A stretch of DNA of 64,000 nucleotides from Corbicula japonica. Taxonomy: Eukaryota; Mollusca; Bivalvia; Venerida; Cyrenidae. Positions 33,338 to 43,813 of this stretch are shown piece after piece (position 1 is the first letter of the stretch; each line of letters starts with the position of its first letter). The stretch covers positions 1,798,001 through 1,862,000 of the forward strand of contig JAZAYU010000062.1 in the NCBI GenBank assembly GCA_038501625.1. Direction: 5' to 3'. The position numbers were made by a program, and so were the translations under genes. The notes under the pieces were generated by a model. That model was not told where the DNA came from and did not search any database. It saw nothing but the letters and a program-made list of their open reading frames with translations.

Positions 33338-33666
33338 ACGTATGGGCATTACCAATAAACCGATAAGTGCTTTTTGACCTTTTAGCTGCTGACGAATTAC
33401 TGTCAGCCACAATCGATTCCCGTAAAATGGAAAGTGATTACCGCCGACATTGGCCATGATCAACCAATTTTCGATTGTTGATATTGTGCTTATCGAGCCT
33501 AAATGTAACCTCCTCATCAGAATTTCTTGTTTAAACCGAGACATCTGATAAATGGCTGAATGATGATTAAACACAATTTTACACGTTAAAATGATTTTTA
33601 TTCTCCTCGGTAAAATTCACCATTTGAGAATTGTTTCACTCGTGTTTTCTACGCCAAAACACTGCA

Positions 33667-33739
33667 AGGCTCCAGAGGGGATCGAACCCTCGACCTCCTG
33701 TTTACTAGACAGGCGCTCTAGCCACTGAGCTATGGAGCC
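33667..33739 (-). tRNA. tRNA-Thr(AGU)
   Basis: Consensus copy. Confidence 0.94.
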
Positions 33740-34104
33740 CTTTTTGCTGTCGTGAAAGATTATTTCAATTTTTCTACTTTTTCAAAAGCACGTTCGCAAT
33801 CGATACAAATACATAATAGTTTTCTTGTTTCGGTAATAGTTTTCTTTAAATAATCGAATGCCAGATATAAATAGTATCGTTAGTCTACCGGCCTTCGCGA
33901 ATCCCAAACTGTTTTGTCGTAAACAGGTTTTCATTTTATCCCGTTATGTAGCACTTGAGGGAAAACTCAACATACTATCGATTAATGTTATGCCCTATAA
34001 TTTACTGGTAAGTTACGTCACCTTTTTTATATATAGGTACAGTGTCACCTTTACACAGATCTGTCTCCATCGTGAGGCATTTGTGAAAAAGGGAAAAATA
34101 ATTG

Positions 34105-34196
34105 CGCCCAATGGGGGACTCGAACCCCCGACCCTCAGATGTCTGAGTGAATTCAGCCTTAAAAGTCTGATGCTCTACCGACTGAGCTAACCGGGC
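34105..34196 (-). tRNA. tRNA-Lys(UUU), intron-containing
   Basis: Consensus copy. Confidence 0.94.
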
Positions 34197-34525
34197 ACGT
34201 ATGGGCATTACTAATAAACCGATAAGTGCTTTTTGACCTTTTAGCTGCTGACGAATTACTGTCAGCCACAATCGATTCCCGTAAAATGGAAAGTGATTAC
34301 CGCCGACATTGGCCATGATCAACCAATTTTCGATTGTTGATATTGTGCTTATCGAGCCTAAATGTAACCTCCTCATCAGAATTTCTTGTTTAAACCGAGA
34401 CATCTGATAAATGGCTGAATGATGATTAAACACAATTTTACACGTTAAAATGATTTTTATTCTCCTCGGTAAAATTCACCATTTGAGAATTGTTTCACTC
34501 GTGTTTTCTACGCCAAAACACTGCA

Positions 34526-34598
34526 AGGCTCCAGAGGGGATCGAACCCTCGACCTCCTGTTTACTAGACAGGCGCTCTAGCCACTGAGCTATGGAGCC
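34526..34598 (-). tRNA. tRNA-Thr(AGU)
   Basis: Consensus copy. Confidence 0.94.
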
Positions 34599-34963
34599 CT
34601 TTTTGCTGTCGTGAAAGATTATTTCAATTTTTCTACTTTTTCAAAAGCACGTTCGCAATCGATACAAATACATAATAGTTTTCTTGTTTCGGTAATAGTT
34701 TTCTTTAAATAATCGAATGCCAGATATAAATAGTATCGTTAGTCTACCGGCCTTCGCGAATCCCAAACTGTTTTGTCGTAAACAGGTTTTCATTTTATCC
34801 CGTTATGTAGCACTTGAGGGAAAACTCAACATACTATCGATTAATGTTATGCCCTATAATTTACTGGTAAGTTACGTCACCTTTTTTATATATAGGTACA
34901 GTGTCACCTTTACACAGATCTGTCTCCATCGTGAGGCATTTGTGAAAAAGGGAAAAATAATTG

Positions 34964-35055
34964 CGCCCAATGGGGGACTCGAACCCCCGACCCTCAGATG
35001 TCTGAGTGAATTCAGCCTTAAAAGTCTGATGCTCTACCGACTGAGCTAACCGGGC
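34964..35055 (-). tRNA. tRNA-Lys(UUU), intron-containing
   Basis: Consensus copy. Confidence 0.94.
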
Positions 35056-35384
35056 ACGTATGGGCATTACTAATAAACCGATAAGTGCTTTTTGACCTTT
35101 TAGCTGCTGACGAATTACTGTCAGCCACAATCGATTCCCGTAAAATGGAAAGTGATTACCGCCGACATTGGCCATGATCAACCAATTTTCGATTGTTGAT
35201 ATTGTGCTTATCGAGCCTAAATGTAACCTCCTCATCAGAATTTCTTGTTTAAACCGAGACATCTGATAAATGGCTGAATGATGATTAAACACAATTTTAC
35301 ACGTTAAAATGATTTTTATTCTCCTCGGTAAAATTCACCATTTGAGAATTGTTTCACTCGTGTTTTCTACGCCAAAACACTGCA

Positions 35385-35457
35385 AGGCTCCAGAGGGGAT
35401 CGAACCCTCGACCTCCTGTTTACTAGACAGGCGCTCTAGCCACTGAGCTATGGAGCC
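35385..35457 (-). tRNA. tRNA-Thr(AGU)
   Basis: Consensus copy. Confidence 0.94.
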
Positions 35458-35822
35458 CTTTTTGCTGTCGTGAAAGATTATTTCAATTTTTCTACTTTTT
35501 CAAAAGCACGTTCGCAATCGATACAAATACATAATAGTTTTCTTGTTTCGGTAATAGTTTTCTTTAAATAATCGAATGCCAGATATAAATAGTATCGTTA
35601 GTCTACCGGCCTTCGCGAATCCCAAACTGTTTTGTCGTAAACAGGTTTTCATTTTATCCCGTTATGTAGCACTTGAGGGAAAACTCAACATACTATCGAT
35701 TAATGTTATGCCCTATAATTTACTGGTAAGTTACGTCACCTTTTTTATATATAGGTACAGTGTCACCTTTACACAGATCTGTCTCCATCGTGAGGCATTT
35801 GTGAAAAAGGGAAAAATAATTG

Positions 35823-35914
35823 CGCCCAATGGGGGACTCGAACCCCCGACCCTCAGATGTCTGAGTGAATTCAGCCTTAAAAGTCTGATGCTCTACCGAC
35901 TGAGCTAACCGGGC
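35823..35914 (-). tRNA. tRNA-Lys(UUU), intron-containing
   Basis: Consensus copy. Confidence 0.94.
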
Positions 35915-36243
35915 ACGTATGGGCATTACCAATAAACCGATAAGTGCTTTTTGACCTTTTAGCTGCTGACGAATTACTGTCAGCCACAATCGATTCCCGT
36001 AAAATGGAAAGTGATTACCGCCGACATTGGCCATGATCAACCAATTTTCGATTGTTGATATTGTGCTTATCGAGCCTAAATGTAACCTCCTTATCAGAAT
36101 TTCTTGTTTAAACCGAGACATCTGATAAATGGCTGAATGATGATTAAACACAATTTTACACGTTAAAATGATTTTTATTCTCCTCGGTAAAATTCACCAT
36201 TTGAGAATTGTTTCACTCGTGTTTTCTACGCCAAAACACTGCA

Positions 36244-36316
36244 AGGCTCCAGAGGGGATCGAACCCTCGACCTCCTGTTTACTAGACAGGCGCTCTAGCC
36301 ACTGAGCTATGGAGCC
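36244..36316 (-). tRNA. tRNA-Thr(AGU)
   Basis: Consensus copy. Confidence 0.94.
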
Positions 36317-36681
36317 CTTTTTGCTGTCGTGAAAGATTATTTCAATTTTTCTACTTTTTCAAAAGCACGTTCGCAATCGATACAAATACATAATAGTTTT
36401 CTTGTTTCGGTAATAGTTTTCTTTAAATAATCGAATGCCAGATATAAATAGTATCGTTAGTCTACCGGCCTTCGCGAATCCCAAACTGTTTTGTCGTAAA
36501 CAGGTTTTCATTTTATCCCGTTATGTAGCACTTGAGGGAAAACTCAACATACTATCGATTAATGTTATGCCCTATAATTTACTGGTATGTTACGTCACCT
36601 TTTTTATATATAGGTACAGTGTCACCTTTACACAGATCTGTCTCCATCGTGAGGCATTTGTGAAAAAGGGAAAAATAATTG

Positions 36682-36773
36682 CGCCCAATGGGGGACTCGA
36701 ACCCCCGACCCTCAGATGTCTGAGTGAATTCAGCCTTAAAAGTCTGATGCTCTACCGACTGAGCTAACCGGGC
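36682..36773 (-). tRNA. tRNA-Lys(UUU), intron-containing
   Basis: Gene as consensus; the 5' flank has CCCAAACGT in place of CCCATACGT, a variant shared with units at 38.4 and 39.3 kb. Confidence 0.94.
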
Positions 36774-37102
36774 ACGTTTGGGCATTACTAATAAACCGAT
36801 AAGTGCTTTTTGACCTTTTAGCTGCTGACGAATTACTGTCAGCCACAATCGATTCCCGTAAAATGGAAAGTGATTACCGCCGACATTGGCCATGATCAAC
36901 CAATTTTCGATTGTTGATATTGTGCTTATCGAGCCTAAATGTAACCTCCTTATCAGAATTTCTTGTTTAAACCGAGACATCTGATAAATGGCTGAATGAT
37001 GATTAAACACAATTTTACACGTTAAAATGATTTTTATTCTCCTCGGTAAAATTCACCATTTGAGAATTGTTTCACTCGTGTTTTCTACGCCAAAACACTG
37101 CA

Positions 37103-37175
37103 AGGCTCCAGAGGGGATCGAACCCTCGACCTCCTGTTTACTAGACAGGCGCTCTAGCCACTGAGCTATGGAGCC
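37103..37175 (-). tRNA. tRNA-Thr(AGU)
   Basis: Consensus copy. Confidence 0.94.
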
Positions 37176-37540
37176 CTTTTTGCTGTCGTGAAAGATTATT
37201 TCAATTTTTCTACTTTTTCAAAAGCACGTTCGCAATCGATACAAATACATAATAGTTTTCTTGTTTCGGTAATAGTTTTCTTTAAATAATCGAATGCCAG
37301 ATATAAATAGTATCGTTAGTCTACCGGCCTTCGCGAATCCCAAACTGTTTTGTCGTAAACAGGTTTTCATTTTATCCCGTTATGTAGCACTTGAGGGAAA
37401 ACTCAACATACTATCGATTAATGTTATGCCCTATAATTTACTGGTAAGTTACGTCACCTTTTTTATATATAGGTACAGTGTCACCTTTACACAGATCTGT
37501 CTCCATCGTGAGGCATTTGTGAAAAAGGGAAAAATAATTG

Positions 37541-37632
37541 CGCCCAATGGGGGACTCGAACCCCCGACCCTCAGATGTCTGAGTGAATTCAGCCTTAAAA
37601 GTCTGATGCTCTACCGACTGAGCTAACCGGGC
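37541..37632 (-). tRNA. tRNA-Lys(UUU), intron-containing
   Basis: Consensus copy. Confidence 0.94.
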
Positions 37633-37961
37633 ACGTATGGGCATTACTAATAAACCGATAAGTGCTTTTTGACCTTTTAGCTGCTGACGAATTACTGTCA
37701 GCCACAATCGATTCCCGTAAAATGGAAAGTGATTACCGCCGACATTGGCCATGATCAACCAATTTTCGATTGTTGATATTGTGCTTATCGAGCCTAAATG
37801 TAACCTCCTCATCAGAATTTCTTGTTTAAACCGAGACATCTGATAAATGGCTGAATGATGATTAAACACAATTTTACACGTTAAAATGATTTTTATTCTC
37901 CTCGGTAAAATTCACCATTTGAGAATTGTTTCACTCGTGTTTTCTACGCCAAAACACTGCA

Positions 37962-38034
37962 AGGCTCCAGAGGGGATCGAACCCTCGACCTCCTGTTTAC
38001 TAGACAGGCGCTCTAGCCACTGAGCAATGGAGCC
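37962..38034 (-). tRNA. tRNA-Thr(AGU), variant at position 9
   Basis: A9 is T (CCATTGCTC); shared with the next copy. The cloverleaf is otherwise intact. Confidence 0.88.
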
Positions 38035-38402
38035 CTTTTTGCTGTCGTGAAAGATTATTTCAATTTTTCTACTTTTTCAAAAGCACGTTCGCAATCGATA
38101 CAAATACATAATAGTTTTCTTGTTTCGGTAATAGTTTTCTTTAAATAATCGAATGCCAGATATAAATAGTATAGTTAGTCTACCGGCCTTCGCGAATCCC
38201 AAACTGTTTTGTCGTAAACAGGTTTTCATTTCATCCCGTTATGTAGCACTTGAGGGAAAACTCAACATACTATCGATTAATGTTATGCCCTAAAATTTAC
38301 TGGTATGTTACGTCACCTTTTTTTTAAAATATAGGTACAGTGTCACCTTTACACAGATCTGTCTCCATCGTGAGGCATTTGTGAAAAAGGGAAAAATAAT
38401 TG

Positions 38403-38494
38403 CGCCCAATGGGGGACTCGAACCCCCGACCCTCAGATGTCTGAGTGAATTCAGCCTTAAAAGTCTGATGCTCTACCGACTGAGCTAACCGGGC
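38403..38494 (-). tRNA. tRNA-Lys(UUU), intron-containing
   Basis: Gene as consensus within a diverged unit (TTTTTTTTAAAATATAGG spacer). Confidence 0.93.
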
Positions 38495-38823
38495 ACGTTT
38501 GGGCCTTACTAATAAACCGATAAGTGCTTTTTGACCTTTTAGCTGCTGACGAATTACTGTCAGCCACAATCGATTCCCGTAAAATGGAAAGTGATTACCG
38601 CCGACATTGGCCATGATCAACCAATTTTCGATTGTTGATATTGTGCTTATCGAGCCTAAATGTAACCTCCTTATCAGAATTTCTTGTTTAAACCGAGACA
38701 TCTGATAAATGGCTGATTGATGATTAAACACAATTTTACACGTTAAAATGATTTTTATTCTCCTCGGTAAAATTCACCATTTGAGAATTGTTTCACTCGT
38801 GTTTTCTACGCCAAAACACTGCA

Positions 38824-38896
38824 AGGCTCCAGAGGGGATCGAACCCTCGACCTCCTGTTTACTAGACAGGCGCTCTAGCCACTGAGCAATGGAGCC
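38824..38896 (-). tRNA. tRNA-Thr(AGU), variant at position 9
   Basis: Same A9-to-T change as the copy at 37962. Confidence 0.88.
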
Positions 38897-39263
38897 CTTT
38901 TTGCTGTCGTGAAAGATTATTTCAATTTTTCTACTTTTTCAAAAGCACGTTCGCAATCGATACAAATACATAATAGTTTTCTTGTTTCGGTAATGGTTTT
39001 CTTTAAATAATCGAATGCCAGATATAAATAGTATAGTTAGTCTACCGGCCTTCGCGAATCCTAAACTGTTTTGTCGTAAACAGGTTTTCATTTCATCCCG
39101 TTATGTAGTACTTGAGGGAAAACTCAACATACTATCGATTAATGTTATGCCCTAAAATTTACTGGTATGTTACGTCACCTTTTTTTAAAATATAGGTACA
39201 GTGTCACCTTTACACAGATCTGTCTCCATCGTGAGGCATTTGTGAAAAAGAGAAAAATAATTG

Positions 39264-39355
39264 CGCCCAATGGGGGACTCGAACCCCCGACCCTCAGATG
39301 TCTGAGTGAATTCAGCCGTAAAAGTCTGATGCTCTACCGACTGAGCTAACCGGGC
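39264..39355 (-). tRNA. tRNA-Lys(UUU), intron-containing, intron variant
   Basis: The first intron base is C instead of A (CTTTTACGGCTG), at the 5' splice site; splicing may be affected. The mature part is consensus. Confidence 0.88.
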
Positions 39356-39684
39356 ACGTTTGGGCATTACTAATAAACCGATAAGTGCTTTTTGACCTTT
39401 TAGCTGCTGACGAATTACTGTCAGCCACAATCGATTCCCGTAAAATGGAAAGTGATTACCGCCGACATTGGCCATGATCAACCAATTTTCGATTGTTGAT
39501 ATTGTGCTTATCGAGCCTAAATGTAACCTCCTTATCAGAATTTCTTGTTTAAACCGAGACATCTGATAAATGGCTGATTGATGATTAAACACAATTTTAC
39601 ACGTTAAAATGATTTTTATTCTCCTCGGTAAAATTCACCATTTGAGAATTGTTTCACTCGTGTTTTCTACGCCAAAACACTGCA

Positions 39685-39757
39685 AGGCTCCAGAGGGGAT
39701 CGAACCCTCGACCTCCTGTTTACTAGACAGGCGCTCTAGCCACTGAGTTATGGAGCC
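39685..39757 (-). tRNA. tRNA-Thr(AGU), mutated at G10
   Basis: Same G10-to-A change as the copy at 21638, likely independent or spread by conversion. Confidence 0.8.
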
Positions 39758-40123
39758 CTTTTTGCTGTCGTGAAAGATTATTTCAATTTTTCTACTTTTT
39801 CAAAAGCACGTTCGCAATCGATACAAATACATAATAGTTTTCTTGTTTCGGTAATGGTTTTCTTTAAATAATCGAATGCCAGATATAAATAGTATAGTTA
39901 GTCTACCGGCCTTCGCGAATCCTAAACTGTTTGTCGTAAACAGGTTTTCATTTCATCCCGTTATGTAGTACTTGAGGGAAAACTCAACATACTATCGATT
40001 AATGTTATGCCCTAAAATTTACTGGTAAGTTACGTCACCTTTTTCTTAAATATAGGTACAGTGTCACCTTTACACAGATCTGTCTCCATCGTGAGGCATT
40101 TGTGAAAAAGGGAAAAATTATTG

Positions 40124-40215
40124 CGCCCAATGGGGGACTCGAACCCCCGACCCTCAGATGTCTGAGTGAATTCAGCCTTAAAAGTCTGATGCTCTACCGA
40201 CTGAGCTAACCGGGC
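40124..40215 (-). tRNA. tRNA-Lys(UUU), intron-containing
   Basis: Consensus gene; the 3' flank reads CAATAATTTTTCCC. Confidence 0.92.
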
Positions 40216-40319
40216 ACGTATGGGCATTACAAATAAACCGATAAGTGCTTTTCGACCTTTTAGCTGCTGACGAATTACTCTCAGCCACAATCGATTCCCG
40301 TAAAATGGAAAGTGATTAT

Positions 40320-40364
40320 TTCAGCCTTAAAAGTCTGATGCTCTACCGACTGAGCTAACCGGGC
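40320..40364 (-). pseudogene. 5' half of a tRNA-Lys, truncated in the intron
   Basis: Partial duplication of the unit: the 5' part of the gene through the anticodon is present, then the sequence jumps to GAAATAATCACTTTCC. It lacks the 3' half. Confidence 0.85.
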
Positions 40365-40689
40365 ACGTATGGGCATTACTAATAAACCGATAAGTGCTTT
40401 TCGACCTTTTAGCTGCTGACAAATTACTCTCAGCCACAATCGATTCCCGTAAAATGGAAAGTGATTACCGCCGACATTGGCCATGATCAACCAATTTTCG
40501 ATTGTTGATATTGTGCTTATCGAGCCTAAAAGTGACCTCCTTATGAGAATTTCTTATTTAAACCGAGACATCTGATAAATGGCTGATGATTTAACACAAT
40601 TTTACACGTCAAAATGATTTTTATTCTCCTCGGTAAAATTCACCATTTGAGAATTGTTTCACTCGTGTTTTCTACGCCAAAACACTGCA

Positions 40690-40762
40690 AGGCTCCAGAG
40701 GGGATCGAACCCTCGACCTCCTGTTTACTAGACGGGCGCTCTAGCCACTGAGCTATGGAGCC
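40690..40762 (-). tRNA. tRNA-Thr(AGU), anticodon-stem mismatch
   Basis: CCTGT is CCCGT, giving a C-A mismatch in the anticodon stem. Last gene of the array. Confidence 0.8.
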
Positions 40763-40855
40763 CTTTTTGCGCTCGTGAAAGATTATTTCAATTTTTCAAC
40801 TTTTTCAAAAGCACGTTCGCAATCGATACAAATACATAATAGTTTTCTTGTTTCG

Positions 40856-41016
40856 GACGAATTACTGTCAGCCACAATCGATTCCCTTAAAATGGAAAGT
40901 GATTGCCGCCGACATTGGCCATGATCAACCAATTTTCGATTGATATTGCTATGGAGCCCTTTTTGCTTTCGTTAAAGATTATTTCAATTTTTCTACTTTT
41001 TCAAAAGCACATTCGC
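40856..41016 (-). repeat. Scrambled array remnants at the right edge
   Basis: Short unit pieces joined out of order: GACGAATTACTGTCAGCCAC.., ACCAATTTTCGATTG, then TATGGAGCCCTTTTTGC (tRNA-Thr 5' end and flank). Each piece has substitutions. Confidence 0.85.
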
Positions 41017-43813
41017 CCGAAGGGCTTCACACGCTTTAAACAATCCAACTGTTTTTCATACCCAAATGGAAACTATCAAATATTGATTCAATCCTTATAT
41101 TTACACTCATAAATAATCTAATTAATACAGAAATAACTAGAAGAATTCGTGATATTACGGATTTTCCGAATGGCTGTTGCAATGATGACAAAGTGAATGA
41201 CGGCACGCTTTTTCGCAGCAACTCATGGCAAAACGTGCGTGCACGGCGACGTCACACGTCAAAACATCGTGCAACGTCCAATTAATTGTGAACGGCTCTA
41301 CTGTAGCCACGCCTTTTAAAGTAATTCGTCACACTGTTTACCATCAGAAATTATGATTCGTTAGATGAATAAGACTTCATCATAGAGGATGAAGTTAAAG
41401 TGTAAATATTGCGTAAATAAAACAACACGAGAATCTAGTTATTTCCAACTGGGTTAGCATTAAGATTTCAGCCTGAAAAGTACCTGTGTGTTGATATTTA
41501 CATGTTACTCAATGGACGCACCTTTATATTGTGGGGTGAACATTGTAATCAGCAAAAAGTGAAAGTGTAGATTCAGATCAGCTGCAATCTCACTCAAGTC
41601 AGATCTAACAAAATGGTAGCGTAGCAATTTTCAGATTGGATCAGCTGGCACATTCGTGCCGTCTGACGAGGATCCGCACTGATCACTCCGTGATTCATTA
41701 TTTCTGAATAAAATGCCACCAGTGCAGATCCTGATCAGATGGCAAAAAAGTGTTATATTGGGTATATATGGAGTAATGGTTTTAAAGGACTTGTCTGAAG
41801 TCTCCCACATTTATCTAAAGATTGGGTGTCCATTGACAGCAAGCAACATATTTGCTTAAAGACTGATCAAAGGTGCCACAATTAATGCATCATCTCATTA
41901 TGATGGGTCTCAGTCAACTCTGACTGTAAGCTCACGTCTGTAAGCAGGAACAAATATACCAAACGGTTAAACAATTTTTGTTACAGATAACCCCTAACTC
42001 CATAGATATACCTTTATTGCCGGGCCAACAGTGTAGATCCAGATCAGCTAGCACATCTGTGCCATCTGATCAATATCTGCACTGTTAGCCTTTAGACTTA
42101 CTAGGTTTTTTCTGACCAAGATGTGAACAGTGCAGATCCTGATCAGACAGCATAGGTGTGCCTGCTGATCTGGATCTACACTTTGAGCCCATGCAATGAA
42201 AGGGGTATATATGGAGTAAATTCTTAATAATAATGTAGATTGCCAGAGAGCACAGTATAATTGTAAAAATTCTGTGTATTATTTCCACTTCTTTTCTGGA
42301 AAATGATATAACATAATTGTTTGTGACAACATAAGAATGAATGAATCGTTAATTGTTAGGGTACATGTATTAACTGAGTAGTTTGATCAAGGTTAACACT
42401 GTTTTGGTTTCTGTAAAACGTGCCTATGAATGATGCATGGTTTGGCTGATCGGGAAGTCAATTACACTTGTTCAGCAGGTAAATGGTACGTTTTTTTTAA
42501 TGGAACAGATCTTTTATTTACACCCAAGTATGGTAACAAACTATAAGGGGAATAAAACACAACATATGTTAAACGCTAAAAAGAAAAGGGCTTCCGGTTG
42601 GTAAGGTCGTAATAAAAAGATACAATGATAGGTATATGGGATTTACATTACAATTATACAAGTTACAGGGAAGGGGTATTAATATTGAAGCTTTGTCTGC
42701 ATGAAGTTGTTTTTTCTAATACTTTTTCTAGGTAATAATTTCATTAATCATTAATATAAACAAACCGGCAAACTGTGATCAAGATCAACTGGAAAACTCT
42801 GAGGTATTAACAGACTTAGTTTTATTATATCAAAGTGAAGAAAGGTTTTATCATCTGAGCCCTATTGTGACGCACATTGAAAATATGGGCTTGTTGCCTA
42901 GGCAACAAGTGTAGTTAGAGATCAGACCGAGCCTCCACAGTACGATCATTATCTACACTGTTTGCCATTCAATCACAGAAACATTCTTAGTTCACATCTG
43001 GTCTGCCCAGTCATTAATATTAACCAATGACAAAATGTGCACAGGATTTTCTGTATAATAAACTACCCGGTAACCAGTAAATACCAAGGAAAAGTTGACA
43101 TAAGAAGGAACAAAGTACTGGAAAACAGACAGAAAGTGAGACTTTTAATCCTTGAAATATGAAACAAAATCAACTGTTAACTATTGTGTTATGTGACGTG
43201 CTTTTTAAAAAATCAGTTGTAATATATCAATGTTATATTCAATCCAAAACAGTTATTCAGTTCTTCTGTGACTATAATGCATTGTTTCTATGCTTTGTCA
43301 GCCTACTTCCTAATTCTAATGCTATCTGAAGTGAAACTTGTGCTACTGCCACAAACTGTCCTATGGAAAGAGTTTTGTAATGGAAATGACCTCAGCCTGT
43401 TATCAGTTTAAGACAGATAATATATCACAATCAAAGTTTGATGTATTATATAGAATAAACATTCTGAAATTCATCATGTGCATAAAAGCATTCAGTTCTC
43501 ATGTAAATGTTAAACATGAACATATTTGTACAGATGTAAGCAGCCTTACATTCAACTATCATTAATCCAGTCTGCATGATTGTCTTTCTCTTAATGTTGC
43601 AATTTCATCTTGAATCAAGACATTACAAAGATATTATACTCTCAAAAATGTCAAGTTGACATTGGTCACTTATTACTTTAACTTGCGCACACAGCATGTA
43701 TGATGTAAATCACTGTAACAACCAAGTCATTAAGATCCTTGTCTGGTTTAAAGTATGACTGTGTACAGAGAAGCGCTCATCCTCACACCATTCACAGGTG
43801 AAGAGCCTCTAAT
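41017..43813. other. Intergenic stretch between the array and the RAE1 3' end
   Basis: Holds diverged copies of a repeat family with AGTGTAGATCCAGATCAGC and GCAGATCCTGATCAGA motifs (about 41565-41760, 41985-42225 and 42895-43010), often beside ATATATGGAGTAA. The remainder is AT-rich with no supported gene. Confidence 0.6.

Larger units (their letters stand above)
30814..40855 (-). repeat. tRNA array, segment 6 (11.7 units, main block)
   Basis: Unit length is exactly 859 for successive tRNA-Lys starts from 32387 to 37541, then 862, 861 and 860. Copies up to about 38.1 kb differ by only a few bases each. The last three units share variants and are more diverged. One half-unit is partly duplicated at 40316-40460. 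Confidence 0.97.

Noticed and set aside
10331..40290. Conserved 133-148 codon frames (MFNHHSAIYQMSRFKQEIL..) and ~110-codon opposite-strand frames (MPDINSIVSLPAFANPK..) in most units
   Set aside because: They read straight through the tRNA-Lys gene (LAQSVEHQTFKAE is the well-known false translation of such genes) and are conserved only because whole units are nearly identical. Opposite-strand frames are equally conserved, and copies with indels simply lose them.
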